Part shown: positions 11,270 to 21,808 of the stretch, piece by piece
Position numbering within the stretch: the first letter of the stretch is position 1
How the letters are laid out: every line of letters begins with the position of its first letter
Source: Allodiplogaster sudhausi
Lineage: Eukaryota; Nematoda; Chromadorea; Rhabditida; Diplogasteridae
NCBI GenBank assembly: GCA_945643635.1
Contig: CALZFC010000020.1
Coordinates: 100,001 to 164,000, forward strand
Direction: 5' to 3'
DNA length: 64,000 nucleotides
Program-made: the position numbers and the translations under genes
The notes under the pieces: generated by a model
The model's input: the letters and a program-made list of their open reading frames with translations, nothing else
Told to the model about the DNA's origin: nothing
Databases searched by the model: none

Positions 11270-12290
11270 GGTTGCGCATTGTGTAGTCCATTTTGAATGA
11301 GAGAATACGGTAGCGATTTGTTGAAGGCTCTGTAGAATGGATGGGTCTTGCAAGGACCAGATTTTATTCGCGGAAGATTCTGACCCTGAAAGGCTCTAAC
11401 GGATACGGTAGCAGTAAAAGAAGTGGGGGAGCGGATACTGGAGGTGTTCGAGAAGAGACTATGGGAGGAGAACCCAGATGATGCTAGGCTCATCTTTACC
11501 AAGGAGGTTGGAATTCAGGAGGAGAAGAAGATCTCAAAGAAGGAAAAATGGAGGAGAGAGGACAAACTGAGAGAGATGGCAGGCAGACATGGAAGGAGCG
11601 TCCTTGAAGAGAAGAAGAAGTGAGCAAAAGTGCAAGAAGGGCATCAGAGTTGAGGTTGGCAGAGAGTCTTCGAGTCTTCCCGCTTACTGCGTATAGGAAT
11701 TGTTAAAGTAGAGAGAGAGTTTATATTTGAGATGAAAGTTGTATATTGGAAGCATGAATAATAGTAATATCGTGTGTGTTAAAAGTTTTAAAATCGGTTG
11801 GTTGGACAAGGAGACCGAGGGTGAAGCTTGGGAGATAAACATTTGTTTATTCGTTGTATTTTTGGAGTCGCATGCGGGGATTGAAAGTGTCCGTTATTTA
11901 TCGTTTTCTTTTAAAATATTATTGTTATTTTATATATTTTACATACGGCTAACATGTTAGCTAACAATAAGATGATTGAAGGAGAATAACAAAAATTTTT
12001 ATATTGAGTTTATATTTATATTTTATTTTCATTTTATTTCATCCTAGGGACGATGTATGGAGAATAAAAAGGGATTGTTTGTGCCGAGTTTAAAATTATT
12101 AATTTTAGCGATTTCAACTTTATTGAGGTGCGTCTCGGGTCGCGCGTGCATGCGCAGCGCGTGCTGCTCGGCATGCCGCTCTCACTAGACAAGCAGTGGA
12201 ATGTCACCATGGGAGAGGCAGACGAGACGTGGCTACTGCCGAATCAGGCGACGCGGACAAGGTTCGAGCTGGGCTATTTGAGAGGGTCAA
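11270..12290 (+). pseudogene. LSM11 pseudogene (inverted duplicate)
   Basis: This is a copy of the LSM11 gene at 54,862-53,083. The start ATG is kept at about 11,338 (MDGSCKDQ...), but TAA interrupts it after about 20 codons. In the next part EFEKRLWEENP reads as VFEKRLWEENP. A TGA follows GAAGAAGAAG, and about 60 bases encoding the end of exon 1 are deleted. The Sm1 exon (about 12,125-12,275) keeps DKQWNVTMGEADETW but has lost one base near its donor. No copy of exon 3 was found. It is broken in at least four ways. Confidence 0.85.
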
Positions 12291-12399
12291 GACATATCTG
12301 AGGGAGTGTTTTTTTTAGCATTGTATAGCCTTTCAGTGTCTACCCAGAAGTGGATTTAAAGGAGAAATGCTGTTTCAGGAGAACAAGTAGTAGTCCCTG

Positions 12400-15366
12400 T
12401 CACTCCAAACGAGTCTAAAAGTGGGTTGTGAGGATATGTTCACGGTTTTTTTATATAAAATATTCATAAACCTTCTATCCTTAAATCTTTTTTTTTGTAT
12501 ATGGAAAATTCACTTGGAAATTGTCTCCTGAAGTGGGTTAGGGGGTATTTTAAGGTGTTCATTGGATTATATTTAATATACATAAAACCACTTTACAGTA
12601 ATAAGTTTTCAGTGGAAAAGTTTAAGAAAGATTTATGTTTATTAGTGATAAAGTTGAAATTGCGTTCTTCCTTTTAAATATAAAATTTAAATAATTTTCT
12701 TTGAATAAATACTGATAATATGAGTAATGTTATTTGATATTTATTTTTTGAACTTAATGCTTTTTTTACATGAGTAAAGCTCCTCTGGACAAGTATGGAA
12801 CGGAAGATGAAGAGATGGCGGCTAATGCACATCTGGTTAAAGGAACTATCCATGGAGTTTAGAAGCCGCTCGTGAAAAACTAACGTTTGAATTCGCGCAT
12901 GATATTGCAAAAAGTTATGGCGGTATGCTACCACAGTATCCATCACAACAAACTAGACTTTGTGACCTTTTTCTCTCTGCCTCTCTTCTCTTCTCTCGAA
13001 TCTCAAGCGTAGCTTGCCGCTTCGCACCTAGTTTTCACCTTCTCTCTGGTAGAATGAGGGTGTGCATGCGTAGAAAGTAGATAAGGGGTCACTCCCTAAA
13101 TTCTACAGTACTGCGTGGGGAAAATGTGGTTTTTCTCCTCAGGGCCCCTTCAGGACGCATTCTCACTTCTCCTAATGATGTTTCTAGTTGAGCCGGATAG
13201 TATTAACAAAAAATTCAGCAACATTGTAATCTCCATGGACAGCTCCTTTAATCAGAATGGAAGAGAGATTCATGTGGTTCGAAAACTATTATGCATTCCC
13301 TCTCTCTCGTCTCTCCTCTCTTTCTCTCGTCTCTCCTCTCTTTCTCTCGTCTCTCCTCTCTTTCTCTCGCCTCTTTCTCTCCCTCCCTCTCTCGTTTGAT
13401 TATAATGTCCGGCTCCTTCCCCCTTGCCACTTCTTCTTGCTGGTCCCGGTGGATTTTAGCGGCAACATAATCATATATGAAACTGTCGGTGAGAATCATT
13501 GAATATTACTCCAACTGTACAAGGACTTTTGTAGATAGTTGTTTATATAAAAAAATTAAATAAATCAATTTGAATCCTTTCTATCTTAGGGTGAGTAATA
13601 AATTTAATTAATAAATAGGCAAATTAAATGGCGACGAAATAATTGTCGTTTCCCCAGGATTCCGCGGCAGTGAGCAGCAGCTCGAGTTCTAGCGTGACGG
13701 TGCACTCAGCAGCAGCACGAAACGGCGGCAGGAAGAAGGAAGAGGAGCAGCAGAAGAGCGTGGTGGGACCTCCTCCTGGCAGTTTGCCAAACCGGCTAAT
13801 GATGACCGTGGGCGGGAAGAGAGAAAAGAGGGAGAAGGTGCGGTAGATATTTTGATTTTTGGTCTTTTTGACTAGTTTTTTCTTCTTATAATTATTCATT
13901 CAGAGTGTATGCGCTCGCCTATGTCTTTTTTCCTTAAATCACAAAATATTAAAACTTTTTCAAGACGTTTTTTTCCGGAGAACCGTAGGATTCACAAGTA
14001 ATTAACTGTGAACGGGGAGTTTGCTTTTGTTTGAATGGACCTATCACTTATCGATGTGATGAATAATCGATTGATTTGAGGCTCAGTCAACACCTCCGAT
14101 CGATCAGACGCCACCACCCGGGATGGCGGCCATACTGAGCGAGTCGCCGCCAGACGACTGGCAGAGCCGCGACGACGACCCGTGCCCGACCTCGATCCAT
14201 CCCGTGGCTGCTCTCGAGGCAGCAGAGGCCATGGCCACTGCCGACGCAGACCTCGCTGCAGGAGTTGGAGGAGGTCAGTCCATCCATCAGTAATTCTCTT
14301 CTCTTCATTTGATAGGCAAATCAAGAAATCTGTTGTAACGAAAAATAAATAAAACTGTTACTTTGGTAAATCAATAAGTTTGTTTATTTGACACGAAATT
14401 GATGCAGCTTTTACGTGGGAAAGGGTATTATTAATGAAGGGAAGGAAGACATTCGTATGACTAAATTAAGAGGAATATAGCTAGTTATTGTATGAAAGGC
14501 TCTCAAATAAATGTAGATTTACAAAATCATTTCAGGTGGTCTTCTTCCCAGCCTGAGTAACCCGTCGTCAGGGAGCGCAACAACAGCCGACCTGGACACG
14601 CCGCAGTGGCAGGCACTCTTGGGGTTGGTGCCTCAGGGCATCATGAGCCAGTCCTCCTCCTCAACACGTCATCACTTTACACGGTCACCACCACCACTCA
14701 CTTCATCGGCCTTCTCAGACGACGACCTCGGCTTCGATCCGTACGCAGAGTCGTCGAAGGAGCTCGCAGCCCTCGTGGAAGAGGAGAGGAAACTCACGAC
14801 GAGCACACCAGAGAAGAAGACGAGCAATCTGGCGCATTTGTCAGTTTTATTTTTATATTGTTTATTTTATTATATAATTTATTTACTACGGCTTTATTTT
14901 GTTTTGAAAAAAAATTCCAGAAATCTCGTAAATTTTTTTTTGCATCACAAGAGTATTATAGAATGTCGATAAATGGAAAAGAGGCACTGTGCGAGAAATA
15001 TAAGGTTGACGAGAATAAGGAAGGTGTGTTGAAGATGCAATTTTTAGTTCAATTTAACAGTGTTAAATAATTTAATAATAATAATATTAGCTCAATTTTA
15101 AAATATATTTCCTTGCAGATTCGGCCTGCCCCCGCACCTACCACGCTCCTTCATGGACAGTGGCATCAACGGTGTCGGCGGCGGGGGCCATCATCACACC
15201 TACTATGGTGGTGGTGGTGGTGGTATCTTACCACCCCCAGAAGAGGTCTCATCATGGTCCGGAGGGGGCCTTCGAAGCACCACCTCGATGCTCCCGCCTC
15301 ATCTGCCGCCGTCCCCTCAACAACAGCAGCAGCATCAACAACCCCCTCCTCCCGTATGTCACTCAT
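12400..15366 (+). pseudogene. Partial CNOT4 copy (intron 7 to part of exon 12), inverted duplicate
   Basis: Collinear with the reverse complement of about 58,800-56,000. Intron 7 homology is at 12,400-12,570, a remnant of exon 8 (NQNGREIHV) at about 13,245-13,275, exon 9 at about 13,658-13,837, exon 10 at about 14,083-14,271, exon 11 at about 14,536-14,842 and the start of exon 12 from 15,119. Exons 9-11 remain open. The RING, RRM and CCCH exons are absent. Exon 12 is cut at about 15,366, where a hairpin-bearing repeat begins; the frame then runs into repeat sequence and stops at 15,494. It could still be transcribed but cannot make a functional CNOT4. Confidence 0.85.
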
Positions 15367-15372
15367 ATATAA

Positions 15373-15426
15373 GGAATCTCAGGTATACGGTAAGGGCCAA
15401 CGCCCCTACCGTATACCTGAGATTCC
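15373..15426. repeat. 54-base hairpin at the head of a dispersed repeat
   Basis: Two 25-base arms differ at one position and are separated by the loop caac. The arms carry ctcaggtatacggta and its complement. The hairpin marks the point where CNOT4-derived sequence stops. The repeat continues to about 15,570 (ttcgttcgttgcctttgaaa...), matching 225-425, where the left arm of the hairpin is degraded. Confidence 0.85.
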
Positions 15427-15579
15427 CAATAGAAATGAATGCAAAATGCTATCGCCAGAATCCGCGTGCAACGAATTTCGTTCGTTGCCTTTGAAAGAAC
15501 CGCTTCTAAACTCTGATGGATTTTTTTCCTTGCGTGTGCTTCTTGTTTTCTTTCCCCTTCTCCCTCTCTCCCTCCCTCT

Positions 15580-15586
15580 CACTCTC

Positions 15587-15630
<44 letters not shown>

Positions 15631-15699
15631 TCTCCATGTCTTTCTCTCCCTTTGTCGATGAGAGAGGCCGAGAGAGAGAGAGAGAGAACATAACACGAG

Positions 15700-15735
<36 letters not shown>

Positions 15736-15760
15736 GGAGAAAGAGAAAACAAACCAAGGA
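15580..15760. repeat. (CT)n then (GA)n run
   Basis: A pyrimidine run switches to a purine run near 15,660, so the segment is roughly self-complementary. It is followed by catatatgtggacatac, a phrase that also precedes copies 1, 3 and 4 of the orphan gene family. Confidence 0.8.
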
Positions 15761-15829
15761 AGCTGAGAATGATCATATATGTGGACATACATATACATAT
15801 TTACAAATTAAATTCATCTTATACTCTGA

Positions 15830-16140
15830 ACATTCTACTAAAATAATTCTGATTGCTTAATTGTTATAATCTGACCCAAACGATCATGATGAAGACCTAG
15901 CATGCACACTTTACAACTAATTTAACCATGCCTAATCAGACCGAAAAGTATCAAATTAGCTGTCACTGCTCTCTCAAGCGTCTCCGCCTACCGCAAGAAT
16001 GACTCTTGCTTTGACCCCGTTCCATTGCACTCTCCTTATTATTAATACAAAAGTAAAATAGTATTCTGCCCCGCTCTCATACTTCAATTAATCATTCGTA
16101 ACACATGACGTTGTTATTGACCTGTATTCGAACAGGAAAC
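15830..16140 (+). pseudogene. Internally deleted relic of the orphan four-exon gene family
   Basis: From about 15,830 to 15,965 the sequence matches the conserved upstream block of copies 1, 3 and 4 (attaattt...atcaaattagctgt). At about 15,968 it jumps into the last-exon tail and 3' flank of the family (tctcaagcgtctccgcc...caagaatgac...tccattgcactctcc), matching 20,345-20,500. Everything between promoter and last exon is missing. This is a deletion relic, not a gene. Confidence 0.7.
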
Positions 16141-16308
16141 TGAATAAACCTAATGCAGTTTTCAATGATATTCATTGTATTTGTTGTCGTCTTGTCATTT
16201 TGTCAACACTTTCATAAGTGCCAACGTCGAATTCAACAACAAACAAAACAATGTAAGGCAAAATGACGAATAAGTAATACCATTAAAGCGTTCGTATTTA
16301 AAGGGAGT

Positions 16309-17230
16309 CTATTGTTCGTTGAGGGAATAAAAAGGGACAGAACCAAATAATGGTGATGAGAAAGGCAGTGTGGAGAGTTGAGATGGCACAGAGAAGGAGA
16401 GAAAGCCTAGTCTATGAGAATCTGAGCAAGTATAAGATGGTTGAGAATTCAGAAAAGAGGAGGCAAGAAGCGAGGAAGCAGTGAACGGAGACACTAGCGA
16501 ATATGAAAAGGGAAGAGAATGAAGCCTAGAAGAGAGGACTATCTTACTGGGCAATGGAACTCGTAGGGGAGATGACAGAGAGAACACCAGAGACGAAGCA
16601 AGGTAACACTCAATACACACTCTTGTCGGCGAGGACATGCTCAATAAGTACAATAAAAAGAGGGCACAGATGAGGTGGTGAAGAGTGGAAGAGAGCTTTG
16701 TCCTCCTCCGAGAGCTACGGGACGATGGATGGAGAACTGTGGAGAAGTCACATGGCGGAGAAGCATGGCCTCGATTTCTGCAAGTGCCTGCCTCTTGTTC
16801 TCGCGAGGCGAAAGAGAGGAAGAGAGAGAGAGAGAGTGAGCAGAGAGAAGCAGACAGAGCATAGGAGTTTCGTAAGCAAAAGCTCCGTTCCGGAACTCGT
16901 CGTCCACTCCGATGACATGGAGCCGTGATGCATCGTCTGCAGCTCCTGCAGACGATGTACCAGTGCAGCGGCCACCAGTTGAGAGGCAGATGGAGAGATC
17001 TGTTGTGCTGCGTGGACGACGGAAGAGTCAAAGGATACTACTTAAATCAGCCCTTACAGTAATCGATTAGAACCAATCTTGATCTCCTTTCCGCTTTCTT
17101 TTTCGTCCCCTTTTGTTATTCGCGCTCTATCCACCACTGCAACCAACGGCAGCCTTCTGGGTGGAGGCAACTTCCCTTCTATTTCCCCTCTTTACATCGC
17201 CTCTACGTCATCTGCAACCAGTACTGAGAA
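16309..17230. other. No clear gene; repeat piece shared in inverse with 21,050-21,175
   Basis: About 16,565-16,700 is the inverse of about 21,050-21,175. Short open segments on both strands around 16,690-17,040 are GC-richer than their surroundings, for example a plus-strand frame with HGLDFCKCLPLVLAR. I could not build a phase-consistent model or recognise a family, so no gene is called. Confidence 0.5.
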
Positions 17231-17249
17231 ATATTTGGCAATTAAAAAA

Positions 17250-17500
17250 GACAGTGATTTTCTTACGATAATTTGATTCTTATAAACTGTGATGAAGTTT
17301 CCACCCCTTCTAAGGGCTAGCAGCAGTCGAAGTGATAGGAAAGAGGTAATTTCTCTAAAATTTGGTGAATCATTTATATATTTGTGTAGAAAAAAATCAC
17401 TCTTCAATCATTTCATTAATGTTTTTCTTTCCGAGATATTCTTCGGAATGAGACAGGGAACCAGAAGGGTATGAAAGTATGAAAGGCTGGCCAGGTGTTT
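17250..17500 (+). repeat. Inverted duplicate of 52,690-52,890
   Basis: About 250 bases match the reverse complement of 52,690-52,890, including cttacgataatttgatt, aatttctctaaa and cgagatattcttcgga...gaaaggctggcca. The right-hand copy reads RDILRKEIKSHEGMKGWPC after a possible acceptor. The left copy has a stop and changes. It extends the inverted duplication that also contains the CNOT4 and LSM11 pseudogenes. Confidence 0.7.
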
Positions 17501-17649
17501 GATACCCCTCTGACGTTCTGTCGTATGGCCCCTCTTCACATCGCTACCCACCGCCGCTGCCTGCAGCGATGACTCGCAGCAGCCGAGAGAACTGATAGCC
17601 ATTTATTTTTTCCATTTTCCAAAGAAGCACTGCATATTCACCAAGATTG

Positions 17650-17871
17650 ATTAAGCCATTTCGTCGATATCCCTCTCTCTCTCTCTCGCCCTCTCTCTCT
17701 CTACCTCCCTCTCTCTTTCGCGCTCTCTCTCTCTCTCCCTCTCTCTCTCCCTCTTTGCTCTTCCCAAAACATATGTCCCCGAATCGCACCCCAAATGCAC
17801 CCAGTGCGTTCCGGTGCAGGGACTGTCAGCAGTGTCCATCCAATGCAAGGCGCCAATGAGAGAGAGACCGG

Positions 17872-17908
<37 letters not shown>

Positions 17909-17956
17909 CGAACATACCACGAGAAATAAAGAGAGAGAGAACATACCACGAGAGAT

Positions 17957-17993
<37 letters not shown>

Positions 17994-18110
17994 ATACCAC
18001 GAGAGATAGAGAGAGAGAGAGAGAAGGGAGAGAGAACATACCAAGGAAGCTGAGAATGATCATATATGTATGTATGTACGTGGACATACATATCATACAT
18101 ATGTACAAAT
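17650..18110. repeat. CT/GA runs and TATG-rich tail upstream of orphan copy 1
   Basis: A CT run, a short unique stretch (17,760-17,860) and then GA runs containing the repeated phrase acataccacgaga(g/a)ataa. The segment ends with ccaaggaagctgagaatgatcatatatg, which also lies upstream of the other family copies. Confidence 0.75.
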
Positions 18111-18149
18111 TAATTCATCTTATACTCTTTGAACATTGCACTAAACTAA

Positions 18150-18330
18150 TTCGGATTACTTAATTATGGTAATCTGACGCAAGAGGTCATGACGAAGACC
18201 TAAGCAAACACTCTTTACAACTAATTTTATCATGCCTTATTAGACCAAAAAATATCAAATTAGCTGTGCATAATTACCCTTAGGATGTAACGCCCTGCCA
18301 CTTAGGTCTTCTGCTCCAATGCCTCTCGTT
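18150..18330 (+). promoter_or_regulatory. Conserved upstream block of the orphan gene family (copy 1)
   Basis: An AT-rich block of about 150 bases is kept upstream of copies 1, 3 and 4 and in the relic at 15,830. It contains ctaattt...tcatgcct(t/a)at(t/c)aga and atcaaattagct(g)tgcataattaccct, then cctgccactt...gtcttctgctccaatgcctctcg. It is conserved better than expected for neutral DNA and lies about 150-300 bases before the ATG, so a promoter role is likely but inferred. Confidence 0.5.
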
Positions 18331-18469
18331 TCTCTCTCTCTCTCACTATTTCTCTCTCTTTCGCTCTCTCTCTCTCTCTCTCACACTCTCTCTCTCTCTT
18401 CCTCACACACACTCCGCCCCTAATACTAGACCCTTCAATTCTCAATCCCACCTCAGTTCCAATTCGAGA

Positions 18470-20432
18470 ATGCACGGCATCCACCCGGTTGCGTCCTTCT
18501 CCTCATCTTCCTGGTCCGTTGTCGCTGCCAGCGATTCGCTTCTCGTCCTCGCTTCCATTGACCCTGAGAAGCTACTCTGTGAGTACCGCGTCCTTCCGCT
18601 CTCCTCTCTGCCCACCTCCTGCGACCTCGGAGGTCGCGACCTCTTCCCAGGTGCCGGCCGCTTCTACGCCCGTGTTTTACATGCTGATCATCCACCGAAT
18701 CCAGTCGTCTTTCTCGATGAGCGAACTCTCGCCACCCTCGAATGTCTCTCCAACAATGGCGTCTTCGACTGGAGACTGATGTTCGTCCGGGTCGATGACC
18801 GTTCCGAGTCGGCCATCTCGTACTCAGCCACCTTCCGCCTCTGGCCGTGCAACAGCGATTCGCCGCAGCAAATGTTTCGGATTGGTTCGAGCGACGCGCA
18901 ACGACTCGAGTTCAAGGTGTTTATGTGGACGCCGTGCAACGGCAACATCGGACAATTCAAAGTGGTGTACCATGACGACGGTGACGTCACGAGTACGCGT
19001 CTATTCATGTGTCGGACGGATTCGAGGTTCCAGCTAGAGATCGCGATGAACAGGGCCAATTCAAGGTTGGCGCAGACGAAAGAAGTTACTGTATTCAAAC
19101 GGTACAGTAGTCAGAAGATACAGTAGTCAGAAGATACAGTAGTTAGAAGATACAGTAGTCAGAAGATACAGTAGTCAGAAGATACAGTAGTCAGAAGATA
19201 CAGTAGTCAGAAGATACAGTAGTCATAACTGTATCCTATCCTTAACTCTAGCTTGGAGAAGCTTCGCAGGCTAATTCTTCTGAAACATTTGCCCCCTCCC
19301 CTGAAGAAGCCAACCCGTACCCTACTTGTTAGATTGTTCTGTCTCTGGAATTGCACGTTTCTTTTTGTTTCAAACAAGTACTTACAAACAGTTTCTCTTT
19401 AAGATTAAAGAAATGAGATTTAAAGGTGGGGCATTGTTATGAATACTGTAGAAAGGCAAAACTATTTATTTATAATTTTCCTGACCATTGCAGTCCCGTT
19501 TCTCCAAGTCCCATTCTGCTCTCTCTCCCTTTTTTCAAGAAGAAAGGCGCGAATTCAAAAATAACTTTTCCCCCTTTTAAGTACGTCCTTGCGCCGACGC
19601 TTGCCGCCTGGCACGCGCCCCACCGCCCACCGGCGTGCGCGGTTATCTACGACCACCTCCTCAGCCTCAAGTCGTCCGTGCTCTACCGACGGACGGGCGC
19701 GAGCGAAGCGGACGAGTTGCGAACGCGACGCTTCGGCGTCTACCACGCACTCTACGACGAATTCGCGCGCGTCGACGAGGCGACCACGCGGTGGTCGGAG
19801 ACGAACGCCGGAGTGGAAAGATTCTTCTTCTCGGCTAGCAAATCTGATGAGAATCAGGTCGGTCTGCTCATTTTATTACTTAATTTTTTACTTAAAAAAA
19901 AGCCTTCAAAAATACTTAATATGCAATGCAAGACGATTAAGATGACTCTGGAATTGAAAATATTTCAGCTGGAAGTGAAGCTGACCGACCTCGACCTCGG
20001 TCGCTCGACAACACTAAGGCTGCGAGAAGAGCCGACCGACTGGAACAAGACGCTGAGCCCGGAGGGCATCGTGCACTCTCCAAGTGGGCGAGTCTTCTTC
20101 GTCAGAGACCGCATTTTATATCAGGCAGGCGATATTTTTTTCCTTTATGAAATATTTTATTTTATTACATTACTAGATATCGATCGGTAAGTAACTTGTC
20201 ACACAAGTATGTATATATACTATATGTACATCTTCATCCAATTCCCCCCCCCCACCCCACTCTCTCCCCCCCCCCCCCATTCCAGATGCGCCTGAGGGGC
20301 GTGGCTCCACTTAGTGGGATCGCCCTCTGTTTGTGCTGGTCTCTGCTCTCTCCAAGCGTCTCCGCCCACCTCAAGAATGAATCGTGCATTGACCCCTGCT
20401 CCATTGCACTCTCCCTATCATTAATACTCTAA
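18470..20432 (+). pseudogene. Orphan four-exon family, copy 1 (one-base deletion at the end of exon 1)
   Basis: Exon 1 is 18,470-19,065, exon 2 is 19,582-19,857 (YVLAPTLAAWHA...), exon 3 is 19,969-20,124 (LEVKLTDLDLGRSTTLRL...) and exon 4 is 20,286-20,432 (MRLRGVAPLSG...). All introns are phase 0 in this family. Here exon 1 is 596 bases long instead of a multiple of three, because one base is missing where the other copies read AGAATTCAAG. The frame is therefore lost just before the splice, although an alternative short product ending at 19,126 is possible. Exons 2-4 are open. I do not recognise the protein; it has no obvious signal peptide or membrane helix. The intron 3 donor is GC (CAG|GCAGGC). 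Confidence 0.6.
19101..19226. repeat. 16-bp minisatellite beside the exon 1 donor of copy 1
   Basis: About eight copies of a 16-base unit (acagtagtcagaagat) follow directly after exon 1. Related arrays occur at the same place in copy 4 (39,378-39,475), and single or double units occur in copies 2 and 3. Confidence 0.85.
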
Positions 20433-20924
20433 AATGAAACAGCACTCTGCCCGCTCTTTTAATTCCAATAATCATTTGTAGCTCATCAATTTGTTCTTGA
20501 CATACTTCGTGCTGAAAATTATTCGTTGTATAACCAATAATTTGCTACTATTAGTCTGCTGATTTTATAAAGATGCAACCCTCAAAATTCACTAACTTTC
20601 ATCTAGTTTGAAGGAAAATGCGCATGAAAAACCAAAAGTAAATAGAATTTTGCATGGTACTGTATATACTTACAAACCCCTGACCATGATAGATTAGCTC
20701 AAGATCAATCTGTTCCTCTCGCTCTCTCCATCCCTCGCTATCGATAAACATACATATGTACCTCTGTAAGGCAGTATAAAACACCCATATAAACCACTCG
20801 TTCTGTTCCTCGCATTGCTAATTTGACAGAAATCAGTTCGAAAGGAAAATATGCAATCGAAGAAGTTCTAAAGATAACGGTAATGATTCTTAAGTTGTGG
20901 AAAAAAGGGAAAAAAGAAACTTTA

Positions 20925-21175
20925 TTCAATAGAACTTTCTGGAAATAACTGTAACAAGTGTAACAATGGACGGAAAATGAGAAGGCGAATGGGAATGGGC
21001 TCGGCAAAGGTGAGAGAAAGTTCACCACAATCCTTTGCCATCTCGTAAAAATACTAAGCTCTCTTCCACTCTTCACCACCTCATCTGTGCCCTCTATTTA
21101 TTGTACTTATTGAGCATGTCCTAGTAGACAAGAGTGTGTAATGAGTGTTACCTTGCCTCGTCTCTGGTGTTTTCT
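20925..21175 (-). repeat. Dispersed repeat pieces (inverse of 590-680 and of 16,565-16,700)
   Basis: Reading the minus strand, gcccattcccattcgccttc...gttacagttatttccagaaa matches 575-680 closely, and 21,050-21,175 is the inverse of 16,565-16,700. No coding exon is seen. Confidence 0.7.
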
Positions 21176-21179
21176 CTCT

Positions 21180-21735
21180 GCGACCAGTAGGTCTCTCTCT
21201 CTCACTCTCTCTCTCTCTCTCAGCTTGGGAGGCACGGAGAGAGAGAGAGAGAGAGAGAGAGCAGTCAACACGAAAAGCAACAACCTCTTCAAGGTGGATA
21301 TTAAAATGCTCTTGAAGATATAAAAATTCGATTATCAAGAAGCGCAGACTTCCTTCTAGCGTTTCAGTTGAGAGAGAGAAAGAGAGAGAGAGAGATGGAG
21401 AGAGAGAGAGATGGAGAGAGAGAGAAAGTGAGCGAGAGAGACAGAGTGAGTGATAGAACGAGAGTGATAGGTATGGAGAGTGAGAGTCAGAGAGAGAGAG
21501 ACGAGGGAGAAAGAAAGAGAGCGTGAGAGCAAGAGATAAAGGAGAAAAAACAGCTGAAGAAACTCTTCATCTCTCTTCCTCTCTCCCCTGGGCCACCCCA
21601 CCTACTACTTTCTTCCCCAATCTTCGTGCACCCTTTCCCGGTTTACGGTACTCTCCACAAGATCCGGCTCCCAAACTGCCTGAGAGATTTCAACCAATAT
21701 TGTTTGGTGGTCAGCATGGCACGCGTAAGCTACAT
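21180..21735 (+). repeat. GA/CT runs plus a copy of the repeat R core
   Basis: Simple CT/GA runs with an unusual ggcacggag junction, then a relative of 1,625-1,745 (21,260-21,370), then the R core at about 21,585-21,735 (ccctttcccggtttacgg...caaccaatattg). Confidence 0.7.
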
Positions 21736-21808
21736 ATGTGTAAACCATATCATTGGTGTTATACTATTTTATCATTATTATTAAAGAGAACGTGCAATGG
21801 AGGGATTG

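Noticed and set aside
16309..17031. A 240-codon minus-strand frame
   Set aside because: Ser/Leu-rich, overlaps a dispersed repeat and a GA run, and has no splice or homology support.
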